IMG/VR virus record: IMGVR_UViG_3300046011_000090
Coordinates: 1-30,015 of that record
Origin: a virus
Direction: 5' to 3' (one strand)
DNA length: 30,015 nt
Shown here piece after piece: positions 1 to 6,159 of this stretch. Positions within the stretch are counted from its first letter, which is position 1. Each line of letters starts with the position of its first letter. Both the position numbers and the translations under genes were made by a program. The notes beneath the pieces were generated by a model. The model worked only from the letters and a program-made list of their open reading frames with translations, was not told the DNA's origin and ran no database searches.

Positions 1-2
1 CT

Positions 3-59
3 ACAAGATTGTTTGGTAAATCGTTTTCAGAAGATATTACAAATAATCAGTTTATTTGA
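3..59 (+). CDS. possible 3' end of an upstream gene (partial)
   Basis: The frame starting at base 3 reads 18 codons to a TGA at 57-59, ending in EDITNNQFI. It would be the hydrophilic C-terminus of a gene that starts before the window. A second frame (bases 1-75) is also open to a TGA, so the choice is uncertain. Too little is visible to name a product. Confidence 0.25.
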   Translation, partial: TRLFGKSFSEDITNNQFI

Positions 60-65
60 TACAAT
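37..65 (+). promoter_or_regulatory. candidate extended -10 promoter for the early block
   Basis: TGATACAAT at 57-65 matches the extended -10 consensus (TGnTATAAT) at all but one fixed position. A weak -35, TTACAA at 37-42, lies 17 bases upstream. Transcription would start near base 72, giving a leader of roughly 100 bases before the replication gene. Similar TGA-plus-hexamer sequences occur at 3644 and 13094. This is a by-eye match only. Confidence 0.45.
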
Positions 66-82
66 GTTTTGAAACACGGCTA

Positions 83-149
83 GGTACGAAGTCATGAGCG
101 TACCGAAAAGAGAAGTCTCCCCTCCTGCCGCAGTTTCTTTCTAGGGAGA
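83..149 (+). promoter_or_regulatory. structured leader with two potential hairpins
   Basis: GGTAC (83-87) can pair with GTACC (100-104). TCTCCC (116-121) can pair with GGGAGA (144-149), which contains the only strong Shine-Dalgarno-like sequence before the first gene. The second stem would therefore hide the ribosome-binding site. A 16-codon reading frame (94-144, starting MSVPKREV) lies across the structure, but it has no ribosome-binding site and may be chance. Apart from this and the promoter, bases 60-168 hold nothing recognisable. Confidence 0.35.
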
Positions 150-168
150 ATTGGAACATGAGACTACT

Positions 169-936
169 ATGCACTACTACAAGTTCAATATTGCCGACTA
201 TCGGAAAGACACAGGGCATCTTTCTACAATAGAACACGGCATCTACCGCCAGTTGATTGATTGGTATTACCTTGATGAACAACCCATCCCAGAGGAAACC
301 CAAGTGGTTATCAGGCGGTTACGTTTGGGTTCTGATGAGGTTAATTTTCTTAAAAATGTTCTGTCAGATTTCTTTGTTTTAGGCAAAACAGGGTACACAC
401 ATAAGCGCATTGAAGTAGAGATTAAAGACTACTCTGAACAAGCAGAGAAAAACAAGAACAATGGGAAGCTAGGTGGTAGGCCAAAGAAAACCCACTCGGT
501 TATTTCTGGGTTACCAGATGAAAGCCAAAATAACCCTAACCATAAACCATTAACCATTAACCATAAACCAATAGAGAAGAAGACACTCGGCAAACGCCTC
601 GCTTCTGATTTTAGTTTTCCAAAAGAATGGGAAGAATTCTGTCAAACAGAACGTCCAGAACTTAGCCCTGTTAAAACCTTTGACCAGTTTAAGGATTACT
701 GGATTGCCCAAGCAGGTCAGAAGGGTGTGAAGCTGGATTGGTTTGCTACTTGGCGTAATTGGGTCAGAAGCACTAACGCACCGAAACAAAACCCTGCCGA
801 CATTGTGAGGCTCACAGTTCCGAGCAGAAATGAGCCTGACCCTGCTTTAGAAAAGATTAAAGCAGACGCTTTGAAAGCTGCACCTATTCCGTTAGAAGTT
901 TTAGCAAAGATGGCTCAATTAAGGAAACAATCATGA
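169..936 (+). CDS. DUF1376 (YdaU-like) replication initiation protein
   Basis: The N-terminus (MHYYKFNIADYRKDTGHLS, then RQLIDWYYLDE) is the hallmark of the DUF1376/YdaU family, found in phage replication modules. A basic stretch (KLGGRPKK, about residues 99-106) follows, then a low-complexity linker, then a C-terminal domain with LDWFATWRNWVRS, typical of phage replication initiators or helicase loaders. I chose ATG 169 because family members begin at this MHYY sequence; TTG 151 would add six residues but has GGGAGA only one base away. The gene is 255 residues long and its end overlaps the next gene by 4 bases (ATGA). The linker DNA carries tandem heptamers that could be the origin. Family assignment is firm; the exact replication step is inferred. 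Confidence 0.85.
   Translation: MHYYKFNIADYRKDTGHLSTIEHGIYRQLIDWYYLDEQPIPEETQVVIRRLRLGSDEVNFLKNVLSDFFVLGKTGYTHKRIEVEIKDYSEQAEKNKNNGKLGGRPKKTHSVISGLPDESQNNPNHKPLTINHKPIEKKTLGKRLASDFSFPKEWEEFCQTERPELSPVKTFDQFKDYWIAQAGQKGVKLDWFATWRNWVRSTNAPKQNPADIVRLTVPSRNEPDPALEKIKADALKAAPIPLEVLAKMAQLRKQS
534..574 (+). repeat. iteron-like tandem heptamers (CCATWAA) inside the replication gene
   Basis: Four consecutive heptamers, CCATAAA (540-546), CCATTAA (547-553), CCATTAA (554-560) and CCATAAA (561-567), are flanked by degenerate copies at 534-539 (CCCTAA) and 568-574 (CCAATAG). They encode the NHKPLTINHKP linker between the two domains of the replication protein. Phage lambda has the same arrangement: the origin iterons lie within gene O and encode its linker. 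That these repeats are the phage origin is inference. Confidence 0.6.
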
Positions 937-1799
937 ACAACCCATTTGAAATTAAAAACAATACTTGCATTAGTTTTTCTGGTGGCAGAACATCTGCATT
1001 TATGCTTTACAAGGTCTTAGAGGCTCACCAGATGAGCCTACCAAGTAATTGTGTTGTGTGTTTTGCAAATACTGGAAAAGAAGACGAAGCAACACTTAGA
1101 TTTGTTCAAGACTGCTCTGAAAAATGGAATGTTGAAATCCATTGGCTTGAGTGGCGCAACAACAAGGCAGGTTATGAGCGTGTCACATTTGAAACCGCCA
1201 GCAGAAATGGTGAGCCTTTTAGAGATATGTGCATCAAACGTAAAGCCTTGCCAAATGGATTTATGCGGTTTTGTACTGGTGATTTAAAAATTGCAGTTGT
1301 TCACAACTACATCAAAGACCAAGAATTTGGCACAAACGAAGACCCTTGTGACCAAATGGTTGGCATCCGTTCTGATGAACAAAGACGAGTTGCAAAAATG
1401 AGAGGTCAAACTGGCGCAAATCATAAACGCCCTTGGATTGGAGATTATTTAACTCCTTTGGCTGATGCTGGTGTTGTCTCAACCCATGTTGGTGAATTCT
1501 GGGAAAAGCAGCCGTTTAACTTGCAAACACCAATGTATAACGGCAAAAGTTTCCATTCAAACTGTGATTTGTGTTTCCACAAGCCTGTTGCTCAAATTGT
1601 GTCTCTCATTCAAGAGAAGCCAGAAAGAGCAATTTGGTGGATAGAAATGGAGACTTATGCAAAAGATAACTTTGCCAAAAGTGTCATTCATTTCTCTAGA
1701 GACCATCCAACATATGAAACCATGGCTAAATATTCTTCTCAGCAAAGAGATATGTTTGATGCCAATGAAGAAGCTATTGCTTGTTTTTGTGGAGATTAA
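933..1799 (+). CDS. phosphoadenosine phosphosulfate reductase-family (PP-loop) protein
   Basis: The PP-loop SGGRTSA (residues 16-22) near the N-terminus is the ATP-binding signature of the adenine-nucleotide alpha-hydrolase/PAPS reductase superfamily. Phage members typically read SGGRTS rather than the SGGKDS of sulfur-transfer enzymes. Conserved-looking cysteines are C114 (RFCTGDLK), C211/C214 (CDLC) and C284/C286 at the extreme C-terminus, enough to hold an iron-sulfur cluster, as in DndC-type proteins. The start overlaps the replication gene by 4 bases, so translation is probably coupled. Its substrate in phages is not established: sulfate reduction, nucleic-acid sulfur modification and nucleotide metabolism are all possible. 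The sulfation genes at 24500-26103 make a sulfur role worth considering. Family assignment is confident; function is open. Confidence 0.8.
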   Translation: MNNPFEIKNNTCISFSGGRTSAFMLYKVLEAHQMSLPSNCVVCFANTGKEDEATLRFVQDCSEKWNVEIHWLEWRNNKAGYERVTFETASRNGEPFRDMCIKRKALPNGFMRFCTGDLKIAVVHNYIKDQEFGTNEDPCDQMVGIRSDEQRRVAKMRGQTGANHKRPWIGDYLTPLADAGVVSTHVGEFWEKQPFNLQTPMYNGKSFHSNCDLCFHKPVAQIVSLIQEKPERAIWWIEMETYAKDNFAKSVIHFSRDHPTYETMAKYSSQQRDMFDANEEAIACFCGD

Positions 1800-1801
1800 G
1801 A

Positions 1802-1909
1802 ATGAAAGAAATCTTACAAAAAGCATTGGAATTAGCAAAAGCAGGTTATTGGGATGCTGCAATAGATTTAATTCAAGAAGTTATTGACTCTATGGAGAAT
1901 CCTAAGTGA
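1802..1909 (+). CDS. small conserved-looking helical protein (35 residues)
   Basis: A 35-residue frame starts 2 bases after the preceding stop, begins MKEILQKALELAKAG and ends IDSMENPK. It is predicted to be largely amphipathic helix, with a KALELAKAGYWDAAIDL pattern resembling a single TPR-like helix pair. It fills the gap between its neighbours exactly, which supports its being a gene. Function unknown. Confidence 0.55.
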   Translation: MKEILQKALELAKAGYWDAAIDLIQEVIDSMENPK

Positions 1910-1930
1910 ATCACTTTGAATGGCCTACAA

Positions 1931-2146
1931 ATGACTCCAGCAGAATTAGAACACTTCAAGGACTGCGAAGCGAGAGAGTGGATACGCAGGTTCAACCAAA
2001 AGAAATTGACGATTGGCTCAAGCAAAGCGTTGCTCTGGTGGCAGGGTGTGTGCGTGGACTTGGAACGAATCAGAGGAAAGTCAGATACTTTGCTTTTGAG
2101 GGACAGAATGACGAGGCTACGAAATGAGGAGAGCAGCAAGAGTTGA
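1931..2146 (+). CDS. small phage hypothetical protein (CEAREWIRR type)
   Basis: This 71-residue protein begins MTPAELEHFKDCEAREWIRR and has a WWQGVCVDLERIRGK segment. The pattern (acidic N-terminus, CEAR, then RGK followed by a basic helix) recurs in small uncharacterised phage proteins of replication modules. ATG 1931 was preferred over TTG 1916, since the family start is around MTP. The overlapping frame from GTG 1906 encodes a less protein-like sequence. It overlaps the nuclease gene by 23 bases. No catalytic motif is visible and no function is assigned. Confidence 0.6.
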   Translation: MTPAELEHFKDCEAREWIRRFNQKKLTIGSSKALLWWQGVCVDLERIRGKSDTLLLRDRMTRLRNEESSKS

Positions 2147-2390
2147 TGCTAACCAAGACCAGATAGTTTCTGCCTTGCGTGGTGCAGGTGCATACGTCTG
2201 GATTATTGGCTTACCAGTTGACCTTTTGGTTGGCTACAAGGGTCATAGCTTTCTCATGGAAATAAAAACGGACTCAAGGAAGCGTTTAACGAAGCTACAA
2301 GCCGACTTTTTTGAGAATTGGTCAGGTAGCACCTTGTGCAGAGTAAATGACGCTGAGAGCGCATTACGAATGATTGGAGTAGTCAAGTGA
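2124..2390 (+). CDS. VRR-NUC-like PD-(D/E)XK nuclease
   Basis: This 88-residue protein starts MRRAARVDANQDQIVSALRG and has a compact restriction-endonuclease-like core: D33 in PVDLLVGYKG, then E46-I-K48 in FLMEIK. Together these form the PD-(D/E)XK metal-binding motif. Size and motif order match the small stand-alone VRR-NUC or Holliday-junction-resolvase-like nucleases of phages. It probably cuts branched or replication-intermediate DNA. The start overlaps the preceding gene and its end overlaps the next by 4 bases (GTGA), so it sits in a coupled early operon. Confidence 0.7.
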   Translation: MRRAARVDANQDQIVSALRGAGAYVWIIGLPVDLLVGYKGHSFLMEIKTDSRKRLTKLQADFFENWSGSTLCRVNDAESALRMIGVVK

Positions 2391-2719
2391 AAGCACCTTA
2401 TAAAGCCATTGAATACATCATTGAAAATTCATGCAAATATGCGGAAGCTAAAGCACAAAGAATCTACCTTGAGGAGTTTCGCAAGACTAAAAAGGCTCTA
2501 CTGATGAAGGATGCATTAGCCAGAGGGATAGATTCTGCTGTGGCCCAAGAGCGTGAAGCCTATGCCCACATTGAGTATGCTGACTTGCTAAAAGGATTGA
2601 TGATTGCCATTGAAAAAGAAGAAACCTTAAAGTGGATGCTGACTGCTGCCCAGATGAAAGCTGACATTTGGAGAAGTGAGCAAGCAAGTGAGCGTCTTGG
2701 CGTAAAAACCACAGAGTAG
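2387..2719 (+). CDS. conserved phage early protein, alpha-helical (110 residues)
   Basis: It starts with GTG overlapping the nuclease stop codon. The sequence is strongly helical and charged (IYLEEFRKTKKALLMKDAL, AQEREAYAHIEYADLLKGL), and AAQMKADIWRSEQASER near the C-terminus resembles a coiled-coil end. Proteins with this same order of motifs are common, uncharacterised members of phage replication and recombination regions next to VRR-NUC-type nucleases. The partnership with the nuclease is inferred from position only. Confidence 0.7.
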   Translation: MKAPYKAIEYIIENSCKYAEAKAQRIYLEEFRKTKKALLMKDALARGIDSAVAQEREAYAHIEYADLLKGLMIAIEKEETLKWMLTAAQMKADIWRSEQASERLGVKTTE

Positions 2720-2737
2720 GGAAAATACTTAGATATA

Positions 2738-2768
2738 TTTTTCAACAAAGCGTTGAGAAAACTATACA
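2738..2768 (+). promoter_or_regulatory. inverted repeat overlapping a weak promoter candidate
   Basis: TTTTTCAAC (2738-2746) and GTTGAGAAA (2752-2760) form a 9-base-pair inverted repeat with one G-T pair and a 5-base loop. A weak -10 (TATACA, 2763-2768) follows, with a poor -35 (TTCAAC, 2741-2746) lying in the left arm. The 97-base gap between genes is the largest in the early block. The repeat could be an operator or a transcript hairpin. There is no T-run, so it is not a standard terminator. Confidence 0.35.
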
Positions 2769-2816
2769 CTAACGTCAGCCCAAGCAATTCGCAAGGGTAC
2801 TTTTAAGGAATATAAA

Positions 2817-3062
2817 ATGAAATACGAATTTGACACAACAACTGGTGAAGGCTCTGTAATCGTTACTGTCGTAATGGAATACGAGCGTGACGAAGAAGGT
2901 ACTTACAACGAGAACATTGATGAAGTGTGGTTTGAGGGACGTAACGTAATGGGCATCTTTACTGACAAGCAGTTTAAAGAACTTGAGATGGAAGGCGCAA
3001 TGAAACTGTCTAGTTATTTGCTTGCAAAAGCAGAAGAAGCCAAAATAGCAGCTTATGAGTAA
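2817..3062 (+). CDS. small acidic hypothetical protein (81 residues)
   Basis: It has a good ribosome-binding site (AAGGA about 8 bases before ATG). The protein is acidic, starts MKYEFDTTTGEGSV, and shows alternating beta-strand patterns (VIVTVVMEYERDEEG) followed by a helical C-terminus (KLSSYLLAKAEEAKIAAYE). It follows the inverted repeat at 2738 and may head its own small transcript. Function unknown. Confidence 0.7.
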   Translation: MKYEFDTTTGEGSVIVTVVMEYERDEEGTYNENIDEVWFEGRNVMGIFTDKQFKELEMEGAMKLSSYLLAKAEEAKIAAYE

Positions 3063-3141
3063 GACTTGGAAGTTAATTGTTATTTCACTAGCGACTTTTT
3101 GGTCGCTGGTGGTTTACTTCATAAGGGTTTGGTATGAATAG
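3055..3141 (+). CDS. 28-residue single-pass membrane peptide
   Basis: ATG 3055 overlaps the preceding stop (ATGAGTAA) and the frame ends at TAG 3139-3141, overlapping the next start at 3134. The peptide starts MSKTWK, has one hydrophobic span (LIVISLATFWSLVVYFI) and ends RVWYE. Positive residues before the span and its exact fit between two genes argue for a real gene. The ribosome-binding site is weak, so translation probably depends on the upstream gene. Confidence 0.55.
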   Translation: MSKTWKLIVISLATFWSLVVYFIRVWYE

Positions 3142-3325
3142 AGAAGACGTTATTAAGTTGGCAATAGAAAACACCATAAGCGGTTTGAAGTTTGATGAGG
3201 ATGGGCTTTTACGCTTTGCTTATTTAGTTGCTCAACAAGAACGTGAGCGTATTGCCAAAAAAATAGAGCAATTACCTTTTGGTGATACTGCTGCCAGTTT
3301 TGGTGTTTATGTAAGAGAAGCATGA
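3134..3325 (+). CDS. small hypothetical protein (63 residues)
   Basis: ATG 3134 is preceded by AAGGG at a suitable distance. The protein is helical and charged (MNREDVIKLAIENTISGL, then AQQERERIAKKIEQL) and resembles short phage proteins of unknown role found before HNH-type genes. Its stop overlaps the next start by 4 bases (ATGA). Confidence 0.65.
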   Translation: MNREDVIKLAIENTISGLKFDEDGLLRFAYLVAQQERERIAKKIEQLPFGDTAASFGVYVREA

Positions 3326-3579
3326 ACAACAGACCCAATAACAGGGAACGACTCCACTTGGCAAAGATTAAAGAAATGCCTTGTGGGGTCTGCAATGCTT
3401 CACCGCCAAGCGATGCACACCATATTGTCCAACATAACCAATACTTATGTATTCCTTTATGCAAGGATTGCCATCAGGGTAACTTTAACGGCATACATGG
3501 ACAGGCTAGGATTTGGAAGGTTATGAAGCTAGATGAAATGGATGTTTTAAATTTAACGCTTGCAAATCTTTTCAGATAG
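3322..3579 (+). CDS. HNH/Ref-like Cys-His nuclease
   Basis: This 85-residue protein has CGVC (C21, C24), DAHHI (H33-H34), LCKDCHQG (C47, C50, H51) and GIHG (H59). The order is that of compact HNH-fold nucleases related to the RecA-dependent nuclease Ref and DUF968 proteins, with a structural zinc site and a His-based metal centre. It would cut DNA during recombination or genome processing. It is the last gene of the early block, shortly before a rho-independent terminator. Family-level confidence is good; the substrate is unknown. Confidence 0.75.
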   Translation: MNNRPNNRERLHLAKIKEMPCGVCNASPPSDAHHIVQHNQYLCIPLCKDCHQGNFNGIHGQARIWKVMKLDEMDVLNLTLANLFR

Positions 3580-3615
3580 CGCACAATGGACGCACTCAGT
3601 TGCCATTGAGACTTT

Positions 3616-3642
3616 AGAGGGACTTGTTCCCTCTTTTTTTTT
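3616..3642 (+). terminator. rho-independent terminator closing the early block
   Basis: AGAGGGA (3616-3622) pairs with TCCCTCT (3628-3634) around a 5-base loop (CTTGT), followed by an uninterrupted run of Ts to 3642. It lies 36 bases after the HNH-like gene. A weaker 6-bp inverted repeat (CAATGG 3584-3589, CCATTG 3603-3608) precedes it. Confidence 0.85.
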
Positions 3643-3652
3643 ATGAGATAAT
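3624..3652 (+). promoter_or_regulatory. candidate extended -10 promoter for the packaging genes
   Basis: TGAGATAAT (3644-3652) is an extended -10 (TGnTATAAT with one mismatch). TTGTTC (3624-3629) lies exactly 17 bases upstream as a partial -35. The -35 falls in the terminator loop and right arm, so terminator and promoter share DNA. Transcription would start near 3659, about 17 bases before the next gene. This is a by-eye call. Confidence 0.5.
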
Positions 3653-3675
3653 GAGACAAACTCCTAGGGACACCT

Positions 3676-4182
3676 ATGTCTGGATTATTAGAGCCATCCG
3701 TAAAAATTGAGATTGAGATACAAAGCCAAGAGAAAAAAGGCGAAGCGTGTCCAGTTGCCACAGGTGACGTAGAAGTCAATCTTGAGTGTCGTCAGAAAGC
3801 CATCGACAAGGCGAACTATGGCCCAATGAATCCCAATGAGCCAAGCATGGAATACTGGCGTGACATTTCTAAGGCTTGGAGAATCTCACCTGCACAGGCT
3901 AAAAAGTCTCGTTGCGGAAACTGCGCTGCTTTCATTCAAACCCCTAAGATGCTTGCTTGCATTGAATCTGGTCTTGAGATGAACGGCACAGAGATGGATG
4001 CTTGGGAAGTCATTGATGCTGGCGACTTAGGCTATTGCGAAGTGTTTGATTTTAAGTGTGCTTCCAAGAGGACTTGTGAGGCATGGATTAGTGGTGGGCC
4101 AATAACCGAGGATGAATATGATGGGAACGACAAATCAGCAAGCGTTGGAAATGATGCAGAAACTTATGCAGAAGAAGACTAA
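3676..4182 (+). CDS. cysteine-rich protein, HiPIP-like Cys/Trp pattern
   Basis: This 168-residue protein opens the packaging block. Its core has C80-GN-C83-AAF, C95, then GYCEVFDF (C121), C128 and TCEAW (C134, W137). The order CxxCxxF ... CxxF ... CxAW resembles high-potential iron-sulfur proteins, which hold a 4Fe-4S cluster with CxxC, a third Cys in CxLF and a fourth in WCxxW. Spacing differs and two extra cysteines are present. The last 25 residues are acidic. Related Cys-rich proteins occur upstream of terminase genes in uncultured phages, function unknown. Metal or iron-sulfur binding is inference. Confidence 0.7.
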   Translation: MSGLLEPSVKIEIEIQSQEKKGEACPVATGDVEVNLECRQKAIDKANYGPMNPNEPSMEYWRDISKAWRISPAQAKKSRCGNCAAFIQTPKMLACIESGLEMNGTEMDAWEVIDAGDLGYCEVFDFKCASKRTCEAWISGGPITEDEYDGNDKSASVGNDAETYAEED

Positions 4183-4243
4183 GCCCATGCCTGAGCGTGG
4201 TGAGCGTACTGCAAAGAACAAAGCAAAGAAGCCAAAAAAATGA
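4154..4243 (+). CDS. short basic peptide (29 residues)
   Basis: ATG 4154 lies 5 bases after TTGGAA; an in-frame ATG at 4166 gives 25 residues. The product is very basic (PERGERTAKNKAKKPKK at the end), overlaps the end of the Cys-rich gene, and its TGA overlaps the next ATG by 4 bases. Such basic tails can bind nucleic acid. It may be only a translational bridge. Low-complexity composition makes the call uncertain. Confidence 0.4.
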   Translation: MQKLMQKKTKPMPERGERTAKNKAKKPKK

Positions 4244-4404
4244 AAATGACAAAAGCTGGTCAGAAGAAAGTTGGCAAGGTCATGGGTGAGTACAAAGAAG
4301 GTACTCTGCACTCTGGCAAAGGTGGCAAGGTTGTAAAGAGCCGTGACCAAGCCATTGCTATTGCTATGGCAGAAGCTGCTAAGAAAATGGGTAGAATGAA
4401 ATAA
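4240..4404 (+). CDS. DUF6496-type small protein (54 residues)
   Basis: The protein begins MKMTKAGQKKVGKVMGEYK, continues GTLHSGKGGKVVKSRDQA and ends in a basic helix (MAEAAKKMGRMK). The VGKVMGEYK-GTL-S-GK-V-SR-QA-AIA pattern is characteristic of the short DUF6496 family found in phages and bacteria, whose role is unknown. ATG 4240 overlaps the previous stop; ATG 4246 is an alternative. Confidence 0.7.
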   Translation: MKMTKAGQKKVGKVMGEYKEGTLHSGKGGKVVKSRDQAIAIAMAEAAKKMGRMK

Positions 4405-4463
4405 CTAAGTCTGCTCGTTGTGAGTAGATACTAACTTGACCAACCCTAGAGGAGTCAAACAAA

Positions 4464-4730
4464 ATGATTGAAAAACAATCAAACATTTCATATCGTGGTG
4501 GCGCACGAGAAGGCGCAGGAAGACCAAAGGGAAGTCTTGATAAGGGCAATGCTGTTCTTAGAGAGATGATTCTGGAGGCACTAGAGGGCGCAGGTGGAGT
4601 TGCTTATCTCGTAGAGAAGGCAGAGACACACCCACAGGCTTTCATGGGACTAATCGGTAAGGTCTTACCACTCCAAGTAACTGGAGAAGAAGGTAAAGAC
4701 ATTCAGATAAGCGTCCAATGGCAGAAGTAA
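4464..4730 (+). CDS. terS: probable terminase small subunit
   Basis: It is preceded by a strong AGAGGAG ribosome-binding site. The N-terminus has YRGGAREGAGRPKGSLDKG, the GARxGAGRPKG motif common at the start of small terminase and related DNA-recognition proteins, followed by a helical region (AVLREMILEALEGAGGVAYL). It is 88 residues, shorter than most small subunits, and overlaps the large subunit gene by 13 bases. It would recognise phage DNA and regulate the large subunit. The assignment rests on position plus the N-terminal motif. Confidence 0.6.
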   Translation: MIEKQSNISYRGGAREGAGRPKGSLDKGNAVLREMILEALEGAGGVAYLVEKAETHPQAFMGLIGKVLPLQVTGEEGKDIQISVQWQK

Positions 4731-5980
4731 TTGAGATAGCCTACAAACCCAGAGAACAACAACTTGCTATCCATGAACTGATGGACAGTAAGCGTTTTGG
4801 CGTTGTCGTTGCTCATAGGCGCATGGGTAAGACAGTCTCTGCGATTAACCACTTAATCAAGGATGCTCTGCTCAACCAAAAGGAAGCCCCTAGATACGCC
4901 TACATAGCCCCTACCTACGGACAAGCTAAGAGGGTGGCATGGGACTACCTTGTTAAGTACGCAGAGCCTCTGGGTGGCACTAGCAATATCTCAGAGTTAA
5001 GGGTGGACTTCTGGGGTAGGCGCATCCAGTTGTTTGGCTCAGACAATCCAGAAACCCTCCGAGGACAATATTTCGATGGGGTCATTCTCGATGAAATTGG
5101 TGACCAGAATCCTAAGATATGGACAGACATTGTTAGACCTGCATTAGCTGATAGAAAGGGCTGGTGTCTCTTTATTGGTACGCCAAAGGGACACAACCAC
5201 TTCAAAGAACTGCGAGACAGGGCAGAGAAAGAGGATGGATGGGGATTGCTAGAGTTCAAAGCCTCAGAGACAGGTGTAGTGGATGACACAGAACTAAAGG
5301 CTGCTAAGAATGAGATGGGTGAGGATAAATACCGCCAAGAGTTTGAGTGTAGCTTTGACGCTGCTGTAGAAGGCTCTTACTATGGGCAAATCCTCAATGA
5401 ACTAGAAGAAAAGAAGCATATGCAAGAGATTCCCAGAGAGGAACTAAGCAGAACTTTTACTGCTTGGGACTTGGGAATGGGTGACTCTACGTCTATCTGG
5501 GTGGCTCAGTTAGTGGGTACTGAGGTCAGATTGTTGGACTACTACGAGAATCACGGAGTTGGCTTAGACCACTACGTTAAGTGGATTAAGGACAATGACT
5601 ATCTCAAAGCAGAGCATATTCTGCCCCATGACGTTAGGGTCAGGGAACTTGGGACAGGTAAGAGCCGACTAGAAATGCTTGAAGAAGCTGGTTTAGAAGT
5701 CAAGATTAGTCCCAGAATGGGACTAGACGATGGCATCCAAGCAGTAAGACGATTGCTGCCAAGGTGCTGGTTCAATGTTCCTAAAGTGCAAACAGGGCTG
5801 AACTGCCTGAGAAACTACCGCAGAGACTACGATGAGAAGCGTAAGATATTCTATGAAAGACCACTACACGATTGGTCTAGTCATGGCTCTGATTCGTTCC
5901 GTTACTTAGCCCTTGGATTGGATGAAGGACATTCAACATGGTCTAAGCCGATTAACCAAACTCCGAAATGGATTGTCTGA
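4718..5980 (+). CDS. terL: terminase large subunit
   Basis: The packaging motor ATPase-nuclease, 420 residues. The N-terminal ATPase domain has a Walker A (AHRRMGKT, residues 32-39) and a Walker B (VILDE, about 122-126). The C-terminal RNase H-like nuclease has D251 (AWDLGMGD), D305 (PHDVRVRE) and D392 (SHGSDSFRY), the expected three acidic metal ligands. GTPKGHNHF lies between the domains, where family members have the coupling region. It works at the portal vertex, translocating and cutting DNA. It overlaps the small-subunit gene, and its stop overlaps the next start (ATGTCTGATG region). Confidence 0.95.
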   Translation: MAEVIEIAYKPREQQLAIHELMDSKRFGVVVAHRRMGKTVSAINHLIKDALLNQKEAPRYAYIAPTYGQAKRVAWDYLVKYAEPLGGTSNISELRVDFWGRRIQLFGSDNPETLRGQYFDGVILDEIGDQNPKIWTDIVRPALADRKGWCLFIGTPKGHNHFKELRDRAEKEDGWGLLEFKASETGVVDDTELKAAKNEMGEDKYRQEFECSFDAAVEGSYYGQILNELEEKKHMQEIPREELSRTFTAWDLGMGDSTSIWVAQLVGTEVRLLDYYENHGVGLDHYVKWIKDNDYLKAEHILPHDVRVRELGTGKSRLEMLEEAGLEVKISPRMGLDDGIQAVRRLLPRCWFNVPKVQTGLNCLRNYRRDYDEKRKIFYERPLHDWSSHGSDSFRYLALGLDEGHSTWSKPINQTPKWIV

Positions 5981-6159
5981 TGTATGTAACTATGCAGGGG
6001 GTAAATCTAGGCCCTAAAGTAAAAGAACTTGAAAAACGTGTCGAAATGCTTGAAAATATGGTAAAAGAGTTACAATTGGATAAACCCCGAATGGGTCGCC
6101 CTCCAAAGGACAAGCATGGTACAGAACGAGTTAATGTCGATAATCCAATCAGAGATTGA
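5980..6159 (+). CDS. short coiled-coil protein between terminase and portal
   Basis: From ATG 5980 (TGATG overlap with the terminase stop) it encodes 59 residues; ATG 5968 is also in frame. A heptad coiled coil (VKELEKRVEMLENMVKEL) is followed by a basic segment (RMGRPPKDK). The end overlaps the portal gene by 44 bases if the portal starts at 6116. It could be an oligomeric DNA-binding or packaging accessory protein. Function is not known. Confidence 0.55.
   Translation: MYVTMQGVNLGPKVKELEKRVEMLENMVKELQLDKPRMGRPPKDKHGTERVNVDNPIRD

Noticed and set aside
1906-2127. Alternative frame from GTG 1906 (73 residues)
   Set aside because: It overlaps the better-supported frame from 1931, which carries the CEAREWIRR...RGK pattern of small phage proteins.
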